From contig NZ_CP018221.1 in assembly GCF_001890385.1 (NCBI RefSeq), forward strand, positions 3,317,343-3,381,342: a stretch of DNA of 64,000 bases, written 5' to 3'. A program made the position numbers and the translations under genes. Below are positions 56,216 to 64,000 of the stretch, in pieces (the stretch's first letter is position 1; each line of letters starts with the position of its first letter). The DNA comes from Tardibacter chloracetimidivorans (GTDB lineage Bacteria; Pseudomonadota; Alphaproteobacteria; Sphingomonadales; Sphingomonadaceae). The notes under the pieces were generated by a model, which worked only from the letters and a program-made list of their open reading frames with translations, searched no databases and had not been told where the DNA came from.

Positions 56216-56445
56216 TCGCGCAGTGCGAGGGGCTGCGCGCCGGGCTGGCGTCCGATCCCGCGCCGCTGCCCGAGCGCGAGATCGTGCCCGTGGCCGAGGA
56301 GGTGATCGCCGCGTCGGGCGTGGATTTCCGCATCGGCGGGACGCGCGCCTTCTATGTGCCTGCCCATGATTTCGTGCAGGTGCCGCCGCAGCCCGCCTTC
56401 TTCGAGCAGGTCAATTATTACCGGACCTGCCTGCACGAACTGACC
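56216..56445 (+). pseudogene. ardC: ardC middle segment, cut at the HExxH motif
   Basis: After the intron the frame continues VAQCEGLRAGL ... FRIGGTRAFYVPAHDFVQVP ... VNYYRTCLHELT, the start of the metalloprotease-like domain. It is interrupted inside the zinc motif HELTH by the RIT element: the last His codon is CAT on the left side and CAC on the right side of the insertion. Confidence 0.85.
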
Positions 56446-56473
56446 CATAATGCCGCGACCCGGATTATGCCGC
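56446..56473. repeat. RIT left terminal inverted repeat (28 bp)
   Basis: It begins CATAATGCCGCG and ends GGATTATGCCGC; it is the exact reverse complement of 59482-59509. An inverted inner copy of GATTATGCCG recurs as CGGCATAATC at 56523-56532, overlapping the last recombinase's stop. Confidence 0.92.
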
Positions 56474-56530
56474 GCGGCCTCTGGTCGAGGTTAGTTTTCT
56501 GGCCTTCGGCCGCGCGGCGATTCGGCATAA

Positions 56531-57523
56531 TCAGAGCCCTTCCAAGAACGCGAGGAGCTGATCGTCTGGTCGGAACCGACCCGACGGGGTTGGCGGAGCG
56601 GCGACGCGCGCGAGCGCTTTCTCTTTCATCCGCATGTCGGCGTGGATGTAGATTTGGGTGGTCTCGACGTTCTCATGACCGAGCCAGAGGGCGATCACCG
56701 CTGGATCAACACCGTGGTGGAGCAGGTCCATCGCGTTGCTGTGACGTAGCGTATGTGGCGTAACCCGCTTCGCGCCGATGGTGGGGCATGTCCGCGCCGC
56801 CGTCAGGCAGTGTTTACGGACGAGATGCTCCAGCGCATCGCGGCTGAGCTGTTCTCCCCGGATCGACGGGAACAGCGGCCTGCCTTCATCCTTATCGCTG
56901 CCGATCCATACAGCCAGCAGCTTGGCCGTCTCGCGGCGGAGCGGCGTGGCGCGCTCTTTGCGGCCTTTGCCCATGCAGCGGATGTGCGCGCCTGTCCCCA
57001 GTGCGACATCGCCGCATCTCAGGCCGACCAGCTCGGATGCGCGAAGGCCGGTCTGAACCGCGAGCAGCAACAGCGCATGATCGCGCCGTCCCGCCCAAGT
57101 CGAGCGATCCGGTGCTGCCAGCAACGCCGCCATCTCCTCGGCATCGAGGAACGTCACCGTGCGCTTCACGTAGCGCTTGTTGGGCATCGCCAGCACGCGC
57201 TGGCAGTGCAGCAGCCAGGTCGGATCGGTCATCGCGACGAAGCGGAAGAACGACCGGATCGCGGCGAGCCGAGTATTTCGGCTTCGCGCGCTGTTCCCCC
57301 GCGCCGTTTCTGTATGGACGAGGAAGTTGGCGATCAGATCGGCGTCGATGTCATCGACCAACAGCTTGACCGGCGGCTTGCTAAGCTGAGCACTCGCATA
57401 TCGAAGCAGCAGCCGGAACGTGTCGCGATATCCAGCGACCGTGTGACGGCTCGCTTCCAGCTGGGTGCAAAGCCGGTCGGTAAAGAAGCGCTGGATCAGC
57501 GCCGGCAAGGCGGTGGCGCTCAT
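56531..57523 (-). CDS. RIT tyrosine recombinase, third gene (RitC position)
   Basis: A 330-aa site-specific recombinase with an N-terminal SAM-like core-binding domain and a catalytic domain carrying Arg in TGLRASELVGLR, HxLRH in HTLRHSNAMDL, and His/Tyr in WLGHENVETTQIYIHAD. Start ATG 57523 overlaps the stop of the second recombinase by 4 bp; a longer open frame to 57790 is inside that gene. All three recombinases are probably needed for movement. Confidence 0.9.
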   Translation of the reverse strand: MSATALPALIQRFFTDRLCTQLEASRHTVAGYRDTFRLLLRYASAQLSKPPVKLLVDDIDADLIANFLVHTETARGNSARSRNTRLAAIRSFFRFVAMTDPTWLLHCQRVLAMPNKRYVKRTVTFLDAEEMAALLAAPDRSTWAGRRDHALLLLAVQTGLRASELVGLRCGDVALGTGAHIRCMGKGRKERATPLRRETAKLLAVWIGSDKDEGRPLFPSIRGEQLSRDALEHLVRKHCLTAARTCPTIGAKRVTPHTLRHSNAMDLLHHGVDPAVIALWLGHENVETTQIYIHADMRMKEKALARVAAPPTPSGRFRPDDQLLAFLEGL

Positions 57524-58461
57524 GATGCCATCTCCCCGCCGATCGCGGTGGCACGGGCCATCGCTAGATCGAGCAGCTCCGGCACCGCTTCCAGATACCA
57601 GTATGTGTTGGAGGGGTTGGTATGACCCAGATAGGTCGTCAGCCGGATCATCTCGCGCGCCGGGTCTTTGCCGGTCCGATACCAGTTGATCATCGTGCGT
57701 ACCGCGAAGGTGTGGCGCAGATCGTGGATGCGCGGCCCTCGGCCATGTCGCTGATACTGCTGGTGGGATCGCAAGCCGATCCTCTGGCATGCCTGCGCGA
57801 AGTTATAGCGAGCCGAGCAGTCAGTGAGCCTCGTCGCCTTTTCGGTAACGAACATTGGGCTGGCCGGGTGACCGATCAACCGATCGCGCTCCCCGAGGTA
57901 GGTGACCAGCTTCGCGACGACGGTATGATCAAGCGGCAGCAGCCGCTCGCGACCGAGTTTCCCGCGTTTGACGCGCAGCACGCCGTGACCAACATCGATA
58001 TCGTCCCGGGCGAGCGCCAGCGCCTCGCTAATCCTCAGGCCGGTGACCGCCACCAGCCCGAACAGTGTCGAGCAGGTCAGCCCACGAAGGCCATAAATGG
58101 ATGGCAGCTCGCTGGCGGCTGCGATGATCGCACCGACCTCGGCATCGCTGTAAATGTGCGGACGCGGTCGCTTCGACGAGTCTGGCAGCAGGCCTTGCGG
58201 GGGCACCTCGTTGGCAGGATCGAAGCCGCTCAACCACTGTGCGAACAGGCGTACAACGCAGAGCCTCGCGGCGCGCGTCGAGCTAGTCGCTTCCGCCAGC
58301 GATGCGTGCCAACGCAGGAACAGTGCCGTGTCGACATAGGTCGCACCTTCAGCGTCGGCGTAGCGGGTAAAGCGGCGGAGGATGCGCTCGGCGGTTCGCA
58401 GGTCGTAGCCAAGCTTGCGACGAACGCTCAGATAGCGGTCGAGCTGAGTCGAGAGGCTCAT
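57520..58461 (-). CDS. RIT tyrosine recombinase, second gene (RitB position)
   Basis: A 313-aa recombinase with the catalytic residues in VTGLRISEALALARDD, IHDLRHTFAVR and YLGHTNPSNTYWYLEA. It overlaps both neighbours by 4 bp (ATGA), the compact trio arrangement that defines RIT elements. Confidence 0.9.
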   Translation of the reverse strand: MSLSTQLDRYLSVRRKLGYDLRTAERILRRFTRYADAEGATYVDTALFLRWHASLAEATSSTRAARLCVVRLFAQWLSGFDPANEVPPQGLLPDSSKRPRPHIYSDAEVGAIIAAASELPSIYGLRGLTCSTLFGLVAVTGLRISEALALARDDIDVGHGVLRVKRGKLGRERLLPLDHTVVAKLVTYLGERDRLIGHPASPMFVTEKATRLTDCSARYNFAQACQRIGLRSHQQYQRHGRGPRIHDLRHTFAVRTMINWYRTGKDPAREMIRLTTYLGHTNPSNTYWYLEAVPELLDLAMARATAIGGEMAS

Positions 58462-59390
58462 TGCACGCCTCCCTTCACGGGCCAGGGCATCGCGACAGAC
58501 CGCAGGCCGTCGATATCGAGCCGGGCATATATCATCGTCGAAGAGCGCGAGCGGTGGCGCAGCACGTCGCCCACTTCGTCGAGCGACGCACCCGCGTTCA
58601 CCAGCTGGGTCGCAAGGCTATGACGCAGCAGGTGCGATCCCACATAGGGCGTCACCGGCTTTTGCCCGGTCGCCTTGAGCGCCTCCTTGAGGATGGAGTT
58701 GACGATCTGCCCGTTCGCAAACGGGCGATATGGCGCGCGCTGCGCCACGAACAGGGTTCGGCTCGCCGTAGGGCCACGCTCAGTGCGGAGATAGGAACTC
58801 AGCGCGTCACCCACCTCTGGCGAGATGGGCAGGCGGTCATGGAGCTGGCCCTTGCCGCGCACCACCAGCTCGCCGGCACGCCAGTCGATATCGTCGAGCT
58901 GGATTGCGATGACCTCGACCGCGCGCAAGCCGAGCCGCGCCATGATCAGCAGCATCGCATAGTCGCGTGCGCCGTATCGGGGATTGTCGCGCGCCGAAGC
59001 GAGCACCGCTTCAACGCCCTCTGGCGCGAGGTGCCGAGGGAGGCGCGCATCCCATCGTTTCGCCGTCTTAGGAAGGCTCAGCGACAGATTGGTCGCCGTC
59101 AGGGCGCGCCCGAACAGATATTGCAGGAAGGTGCGAACATGCGTCGCGACCGTCTTGTCGCGTCGGCCAGTTGTCAGGACATGCTCGATGAAGCCGATGA
59201 CGTCGGCAGGTCGAAGCCTCGCCAGATAAAGTGCGCCCTCGCCGAAGCGATGGTCGAGGAACCGATGGGCGAACCTCAGCGTGTGATAGATCGTCCGCGG
59301 GCTCAGGCCACGCTGCTTGATGAGATAATCCTCAAAGTCGGTCAGCAGCGCCGCCCGCTTAATCTCCGCCTCGTTCAAAATGTCCGTCAT
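58458..59390 (-). CDS. RIT tyrosine recombinase, first gene (RitA position)
   Basis: A 310-aa recombinase: core-binding domain from KQRGLSPRTIYHTLRF, catalytic Arg in LGLRAVEVIAIQ, HLLRHSLATQL, and His/Tyr in LRHRSRSSTMIYARLD. The ATG at 59390 (MTDILNEAEIK) was chosen because GGAG lies upstream; an in-frame ATG at 59453 would add 21 residues that look non-conserved. Confidence 0.88.
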   Translation of the reverse strand: MTDILNEAEIKRAALLTDFEDYLIKQRGLSPRTIYHTLRFAHRFLDHRFGEGALYLARLRPADVIGFIEHVLTTGRRDKTVATHVRTFLQYLFGRALTATNLSLSLPKTAKRWDARLPRHLAPEGVEAVLASARDNPRYGARDYAMLLIMARLGLRAVEVIAIQLDDIDWRAGELVVRGKGQLHDRLPISPEVGDALSSYLRTERGPTASRTLFVAQRAPYRPFANGQIVNSILKEALKATGQKPVTPYVGSHLLRHSLATQLVNAGASLDEVGDVLRHRSRSSTMIYARLDIDGLRSVAMPWPVKGGVQ

Positions 59391-59481
59391 GATCTTGATG
59401 CTCCAGATTGTTGGAGCGTCGAAGATTATGCCGAACAGGCCTCGCGCGATCATGCTGCCAACCGCGCCATTTCGACGCCAT

Positions 59482-59509
59482 GCGGCATAATCCGGGTCGC
59501 GGCATTATG
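59482..59509. repeat. RIT right terminal inverted repeat (28 bp)
   Basis: It begins GCGGCATAATCC and ends GCGGCATTATG, the exact reverse complement of 56446-56473. Confidence 0.92.
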
Positions 59510-59513
59510 CCCC

Positions 59514-59533
59514 TTATGCCGATATCGGCATAA
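59514..59533. repeat. 20-bp perfect palindrome at the RIT right end
   Basis: TTATGCCGATATCGGCATAA, fully self-complementary, sits between the right inverted repeat and the resumed ardC sequence. It shares the TTATGCCG core of the terminal repeats and may be an extra recombinase site or a trace of an earlier insertion. Confidence 0.85.
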
Positions 59534-59537
59534 AGTG

Positions 59538-59663
59538 CACGCCACCGGCCACGCCAAGCGCCTCAATCGCGACCTGACCAACAGCTTCGGCAGCAAGGAC
59601 TATGCCCGCGAGGAATTGATCGCCTTATCTGGACAGTCTGCGCCGTCCGCAACATTGCAGTAA
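59538..59663 (+). pseudogene. ardC: ardC 3' segment, truncated
   Basis: After the RIT element the frame resumes HATGHAKRLNRDL, NSFGSKDYAREELIA, the expected sequence after HExxH in ArdC. Homology stops at about 59624; the following LSGQSAPSATLQ and TAA are foreign. Roughly the last 80-100 residues of a normal ArdC are missing, so even perfect removal of the two insertions would leave a truncated protein. Confidence 0.8.
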
Positions 59664-59687
59664 GGTCGGCGATGGACGCCCACGGTA

Positions 59688-59751
59688 GGCAGTAATCAGG
59701 CTGGCCGTAGCGCTGACCCAAGAGCTGGCGGAGGCCAGCCTGATTACTGCC
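59688..59751. repeat. 19-bp perfect inverted repeat at the start of the second recombinase element
   Basis: The arms GGCAGTAATCAGGCTGGCC (59688-59706) and its exact complement (59733-59751) are separated by 26 bp. It lies just after the truncated ardC end and 69 bp before the first large recombinase, where a recombination end or attachment site would be expected. No T-run follows, so a terminator is unlikely. Confidence 0.75.
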
Positions 59752-59819
59752 GGGCCATAGAGCGCATCGGTGTGAGGTCAGCTTCCGGGTGGGGGGTCCG
59801 GGGGGAGGGTTTCGGGCCG

Positions 59820-61169
59820 GTGTCGATCATTACTGTTTGCGAGCGCCGCGAGGCCAAGGGTCTCGATGCGCATGTGCCGCTGATCCTGCGCGGTGACGCG
59901 CTCTATGATCCCGATCTGGATCGCTTCTTTCTCGACCTGCCGCTGTCGGGGGTCCGCTCGCGGCACTCGCTTCGCGCCTACGCCTATGATGTTGCGGTCT
60001 GGCTCCGCTTTCTCGATGCCTGCGGCAAGACCGTGTGGGCTGCGACCCGCGACGATGTCGATGCCTATCATCGTGAGCGACGCCGCGACGAGGCCGATCA
60101 CCGGATCACGGCGGCAAGCTGGAACCGGGCTGTCGCCAGCCTCGATCGCCTCTACCGCTGGGGCGAGCAGCAAGGGCTGATCGCCGACGCGCCGTTTAGC
60201 CGCCGCGCCGTGTGGCGACCGGCGCAAGGTGGCCGTCGTGGCATGATCGCGGCGCGCAACGACGCCTATGAACGTGTTGCCAGGCGGTCGGATGTGCGGT
60301 TCGTCACGATGGACGACTACCACATTTTCCGCGAGGTCGGCCTGCGCGGCCTCACCCCGGACGGCACCGAGCGCCCCGGCGCTCGCGATCGCAACGGGCT
60401 GCGCAACGCTCTGTTCGCCGACCTTCTCGTCACCACTGGCCTGCGTCTTGAAGAGGCGTCGGGCCTGCTCGCCGATGAGCTTGCGGCCATCGATCACGAC
60501 CACGATCAGGCTCAGCAGCTTTGGCTGCGCCTGCCGCCGCCGCTCACCAAGGGCGACCGGGGACGCAGTGTGCTGGTCCCGCGTCGGCTGCTGCGTCAGA
60601 TCGCCGCCTATGTCGCCGTCGAACGCGCCGCAGGCGTGACCAAGTTCGCCGCGCGGGACGGCGCGGCCAAGCTCGAACGACCGATCCCTGTCACCCGCGC
60701 CGGTCTCGACCGCATGCGCGATGTCTGCACCCCAGAGGAACGATGCCGCCTGATCCTGTGCGACGAGGATGGACCACCCCACGAGCCGGCGGCGCTATGG
60801 CTGACCGAGGTAGGGCAGCCTGTTCGCCCCAACTCGTGGGAGGTGATCTTCACCCGTGCCTGCAAGCGGTGCGAGGAGAACGGTTTCCCGCTGTCGATCA
60901 GTCCCCACCAGCTTCGTCACACCTTCGCAGTCCATATGCTCGCCTTGCTGATCCAGCAGCGGCGGCGCGAAGCGGCATTGCCGGCGGGGCCGGTGGAGAG
61001 CTACCGGCTGATCCTGGGCGACCCGCTGCAACAGGTGCAACGTCTGCTCGGCCACGCGAGCCTCACCACCACCTATATCTACCTCGATCATATCGCGACG
61101 CGCGCCGATACAGTGGACGCGGCCGTCGAGGAGCTGCTCGCGCTGCTGCCGGGACCGCAGGGCGCATGA
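59820..61169 (+). CDS. large tyrosine recombinase, first of a trio (GinA-like)
   Basis: A 449-aa recombinase: core-binding region (SRHSLRAYAYDVAVWLRFL, ASLDRLYRWGEQQGL), then a catalytic domain with Arg in TTGLRLEEASGL, HQLRHTFAVHML and His/Tyr in LLGHASLTTTYIYLDH. GTG 59820 follows GGAGGG; an upstream GTG at 59772 is also open. Three consecutive overlapping large recombinases of this kind occur in the ginABCD operon of GInt genomic islands, which I judge the best match. Confidence 0.85.
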   Translation: MSIITVCERREAKGLDAHVPLILRGDALYDPDLDRFFLDLPLSGVRSRHSLRAYAYDVAVWLRFLDACGKTVWAATRDDVDAYHRERRRDEADHRITAASWNRAVASLDRLYRWGEQQGLIADAPFSRRAVWRPAQGGRRGMIAARNDAYERVARRSDVRFVTMDDYHIFREVGLRGLTPDGTERPGARDRNGLRNALFADLLVTTGLRLEEASGLLADELAAIDHDHDQAQQLWLRLPPPLTKGDRGRSVLVPRRLLRQIAAYVAVERAAGVTKFAARDGAAKLERPIPVTRAGLDRMRDVCTPEERCRLILCDEDGPPHEPAALWLTEVGQPVRPNSWEVIFTRACKRCEENGFPLSISPHQLRHTFAVHMLALLIQQRRREAALPAGPVESYRLILGDPLQQVQRLLGHASLTTTYIYLDHIATRADTVDAAVEELLALLPGPQGA

Positions 61170-62959
61170 GCGGGCATCCCCGCAAGGGCCGGCCTGTCGC
61201 TTTCGCGCCGATCACGCCGGAGTCCGTGCAGCCCGATCCTGTGCTCGGCCTCAAGTTCACGATCGAGGCACGGCATGGCGGAACGGTCCTGATCGATATG
61301 ACTGGGCTCGTTCCTCGCCCACTCGCCATCGCCTTCGCGGGCGCGCTACGTCGGTCAGCGGCGCTCGGCGGCCCCATCGGTGCGGCCAGCGTCATCAAGC
61401 AGTATGTAAATGCCTACCGCCTGTTCTTCGCCTGGCTTGGCGATGACGCGCTGAACGTGGCTGGCGTCAGCGACCTGCGCGCAGTCCATATCGATGGGTT
61501 CGCCTCCGCGCTCGAACAGCGCGGGATGGGCGCGATCCACCGGCACATAACGGTCGGCAAGATCATCAACACATTGCGCGCGATCGAGGCAGACCGGCCC
61601 GATCGGATCGCGTCCGACCTGCATGAGCGGCTGCGCTACACGCTGGCCACATCGGCGGGCCGCTCGACCCCGCGCGATGCTTATAGCCCCTTCGTCGCCC
61701 GCGCGTTGCGCGACGCCGCGAGGACCGATGTCGAAGCGATGTTCCGCCGTCTCGGCGCCGACGACCGGACCGATGAGGGCGACCCGGTCATCGCCAGCGC
61801 GCGCGCCGATGTCGAAGCGATCATCGCGCGGCAGGGCTTTATCGTCGCAGACCAGCCCGCGCTGAAGAGCCTCTATTTCATGCGCATGCGGCGCGCATTG
61901 CCGATCAGCACGCTCATCGACGACCTGCATGGCCGCCATCACCTGCTTGCGCGCGATCTGCCGGCGCTGCTCGTGTTGCTCACGCTCGATACCGGCCTCG
62001 AGCCCGAGTGCCTGAAGACGCTGACCGTGGATTGTCTCACCAACCCCCATGCCGGCACGGTGGAACTGCGCTATCTCAAGCGCCGCGCTCGCGGCCGCCG
62101 AGCATAAGAGCATGCCACGTCCGCGACGGCGGTGGTGGCACGCCTGGCGGTCTTATTCGTCGCCTGATCGAGGTCACGGCGACTGCCCGCACGCATCTAA
62201 ACGACGATCGTATTTGGGTTTATCACAACGCTGGCGGCCTGCGGGCAGGTATCGCCACCCGACGGAACGGATCGATTGGCTGGGTGGCGCAGAACGATAT
62301 TGTCGATGACGACGGCAAGCCGCTTCCACCTGCTGCTCTCCCGGCTCCGCAAGACCCACAAGGCGTTATGGTACACCAAGACCGAGGGGCATATAGCCCG
62401 CTTCGCGGTCGGCCACTCGCGCGAGGTAGCGGGCGGCGCCACTATGCTGATCTGCCGTCGCTCCGGCCCCTGCACGAGACGGCCGTCGCCGACGCCTTCC
62501 GCGCAGCGGTCGCCGCCCGCGATGCCGACCGTGCTTCCGCCCACCGCCGAGCAGGCGTTGCGCAAAGCGCCCGATCAGGCCGAGCCGCTGATGCCGCTGG
62601 CTACCGTGGGTCCGTTGCTCGACGGCGAACAGGATGTCTGGCTCGCCGCCTGCGCGGGCTTCCATAACAGTCCCTTCGCCGAGGCCGGTTCGCCCTGTGC
62701 GCAGCCCTTCTGGGGCTGCCTTGATTGCCCTAACGCCGTCATCACCGCGCGCAAGCTCCCCGCGATCCTGGCTTTCCTCGTCTTCGTCGAAAGAACAGCG
62801 GCTGAGCCTGCCCGCGACCGACTGGGCGGCCAAGTTCGGCCGCGTCCATGCCCGCATCACCGCCAGGTCGTGCCGGCCTTCTCCGATGCCGTCATCGCCG
62901 ATGCGCGCCGGCAGATGGAGAGCGAGCGGCTTTATCTGCCGCCGGAGGCACGCGCATGA
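61166..62959 (+). pseudogene. second recombinase of the trio (GinB-like), multiply frameshifted
   Basis: The ATG overlaps the first gene by 4 bp and about 310 codons are open (to near 62090). After that the protein continues only by jumping frames: EHKS, HVRDGGGGTPGGLIRRLIEV ... WVYHNAGGLRAGI, RHPTERIDWLG, ASRFHLLLSRLRKTHKALWY ... HSREVA, RHYADLPSLRPLHE, PTVLPPTAEQALRK ... PQPFWGCLDCPNAVITARK, EEQRLSLPATDWAAKFGRV, and finally VVPAFSDAVIADARRQ to the stop at 62959. At least six or seven single-base indels lie within 800 bp. Either the gene is dead or this stretch has poor sequence quality. Confidence 0.75.
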
Positions 62960-64000
62960 CCATACCCGCCCATGCCCAAGAGCCTGCCTTCGACGATCGC
63001 CCCGTGCTGGCGAGCGCGCCGCTCAAGGAGGGCCACGCCCGCGAGGAGCTGTCTCGCGTCGGCGACCCGAGCTGGGATCTCGGTCTCGCCGTATTCCGCG
63101 AGAACGCCCGGCGCTGCCACGTCACCGTGCATTTCGACGTGCTCGAACATGCCGATGTGCAGGCGGCGATGCGCGCCTATCTCTACGCCCGTCTCAACGT
63201 CGATCTTCCCGGCTACCGCCCGAAGCTGCCGCCGGCGAGCATTCGCCAGGCATTCAACCGTGCCCGCCGGTTCTTCGCTTTCGCCCGTGAGCGGCTCGGA
63301 CGGCTCGACGTTTCCCGTATCGATCAGGCGTTGGTCGATGCCTATGCCCGGCACCTTCGTGCCGATCCGGCCCGGCGACCCGTCATCGTCGGCCACCTCC
63401 TCGAAGTGATCTCCGATCTCTATCACTATCGTGACCACCGCTGGCGGAGGCCTTGCATTCGAGCCCTGGGCCGGACAGGCGCCCGCCGCGTCGCGGGCTA
63501 CCGGCATGTCCGGGAGAACCGCACGCCGCGGTTCCCGGAAGAGGTCATCGCCGCGCTGCTCGCATGGTCGTTGCGCTACGTCACCGTCTTCGCTGACGAC
63601 ATTCTCGCAGCCCGTCGCGAGCTTGATCGGCTCGAAGCGCGCCGGGATCGTCTCGTCGCCGCCGACTCCGGCCTCCCGGACGCTGATCGCCGGCAACGTC
63701 GCCGCACCCGCCTGAAGGCCTATTTCGGTCGCCGACGCCGCGAGGGGCGCGGCGCACCGATCTGGGGCACCGCTCATAACGGCAAGCTGCGCGTCGACCC
63801 CAACACCGGCGCCGTGACCCCACCGATCAACGCCCATCTCCTGCATCTCCATGCCGGGATCGACGTGCAGGCCGAGCCAGGCGCGCATCTCCTGCTGACC
63901 GGCGGTGAAGCGAGGTTGATCGACGCAGTGGCGGCCGAACTGGGGGTAGAGGTCGGCGGCATGGACACGCCGATCTCGATCGATCCCGAGAGCGGTCGGC
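62956..64000 (+). CDS. third recombinase of the trio (GinC-like), partial at the window end
   Basis: The ATG at 62956 overlaps the previous stop (ATGA) and the frame stays open to the window end (348 codons), beginning MTIPAHAQEPAFDDRPVLA and including FNRARRFFAFARERLGRLDV and ENRTPRFPEEVIAALLAWSL. Around 63441-63495 the better-looking peptide (GGLAFEPWAGQAPAA) is in another frame before the original frame resumes, so two compensating indels are likely. The catalytic part lies outside the window. Confidence 0.65.
   Translation, partial: MTIPAHAQEPAFDDRPVLASAPLKEGHAREELSRVGDPSWDLGLAVFRENARRCHVTVHFDVLEHADVQAAMRAYLYARLNVDLPGYRPKLPPASIRQAFNRARRFFAFARERLGRLDVSRIDQALVDAYARHLRADPARRPVIVGHLLEVISDLYHYRDHRWRRPCIRALGRTGARRVAGYRHVRENRTPRFPEEVIAALLAWSLRYVTVFADDILAARRELDRLEARRDRLVAADSGLPDADRRQRRRTRLKAYFGRRRREGRGAPIWGTAHNGKLRVDPNTGAVTPPINAHLLHLHAGIDVQAEPGAHLLLTGGEARLIDAVAAELGVEVGGMDTPISIDPESGR

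Larger units (their letters stand above)
56446..59537 (-). mobile_element. recombinase-in-trio (RIT) element
   Basis: Three overlapping tyrosine recombinase genes on the minus strand are bounded by a perfect 28-bp inverted repeat (56446-56473 and 59482-59509). The right end carries an additional 20-bp palindrome (59514-59533). Deleting 56446-59537 joins CATGAA-type ends as ELT|HATGHAKRLN and restores the ardC frame, so these are close to the real borders; target duplication is at most 2-3 bp. Short copies of TTATGCCG recur in both orientations near both ends, probably recombinase-binding sites. Confidence 0.88.

Noticed and set aside
59688..59751. Rho-independent terminator for the 19-bp inverted repeat
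   Set aside because: The loop is 26 nt and no T-run follows on either side; its position at an element end fits a recombination site better.
1..64000. CRISPR array
   Set aside because: No regularly spaced short direct repeats were found; the repeated 29-bp operator is dispersed upstream of genes and is not an array.

Overview
The window reads as a high-GC alphaproteobacterial chromosome, most likely a sphingomonad (Sphingomonadaceae). The grounds are the trpF-trpB-trpA-accD-folC operon with pyrF and lapA, a receiver-less sigma-54 activator, a large TonB-dependent receptor serving a catabolic cluster, and a LuxR/LuxI/PhyH cassette of a type described in sphingomonads. Genus and species cannot be fixed from the sequence alone.

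Layout. (1) 1-11.15 kb is a conserved housekeeping block, mostly on the minus strand: sigma-54 regulator, folC, accD, trpA, trpB, trpF, pyrF, lapA, M14 carboxypeptidase, lipoprotein, metallophosphatase. On the plus strand it has a 41-aa L36 protein, a HAD hydrolase and a small membrane protein. (2) 11.15-11.96 kb is a junction with a strong hairpin and decayed coding remnants. (3) 11.96-16.2 kb holds an Lrp/AsnC regulator divergent from a homodimeric 2-oxoacid dehydrogenase E1 and its E2 partner. (4) 16.4-48.5 kb is an accessory catabolic region. It contains a Rieske oxygenase, a type I extradiol dioxygenase, two paralogous ACMSD-type amidohydrolases, a dienelactone hydrolase, MFS and TonB transporters, a beta-keto acid cleavage enzyme, an FAH-family hydrolase, a CoA-transferase/racemase, GST, an EthD-like protein, SDRs, a two-component flavin monooxygenase (HsaAB type), a cyclase, a beta-oxidation set (acyl-CoA synthetase, dehydrogenase, thiolase, HSD10-type SDR), an esterase and a NodD-like LysR regulator. 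The pathway looks like hydroxylation and extradiol cleavage of an aromatic ring plus CoA-dependent side-chain degradation; the substrate is unknown. A shared 29-bp motif (GCATMRAT, CTGATR, RCATNGA at fixed spacing) lies upstream of at least seven transcription units here and probably defines one regulon.

(5) 48.5-52.7 kb looks like the control module of an integrative and conjugative element: luxR, then luxI-phyH-fseA, where the fseA-like DUF2285 gene is split by a +1 frameshift at a UUU-C slip site, then a divergent XRE repressor / small DUF2285-like protein pair resembling qseC/qseM of Mesorhizobium loti R7A. (6) 53.2-59.66 kb is an ardC antirestriction gene broken three times: by a complete group II intron, by a recombinase-in-trio (RIT) element that splits its HExxH zinc motif, and by a 3' truncation. 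(7) 59.69-64 kb starts a second mobile element: a 19-bp inverted repeat followed by three overlapping large tyrosine recombinases resembling the gin genes of GInt islands. The middle one is riddled with frameshifts and the last runs off the window.

How it works together (inference): the catabolic genes look like a regulon under the NodD-like LysR protein. The right-hand third is a layered mobile region in which quorum sensing, ribosomal frameshifting and an antiactivator would gate excision of an integrative element. No RNA genes other than the intron, and no CRISPR array, were seen.
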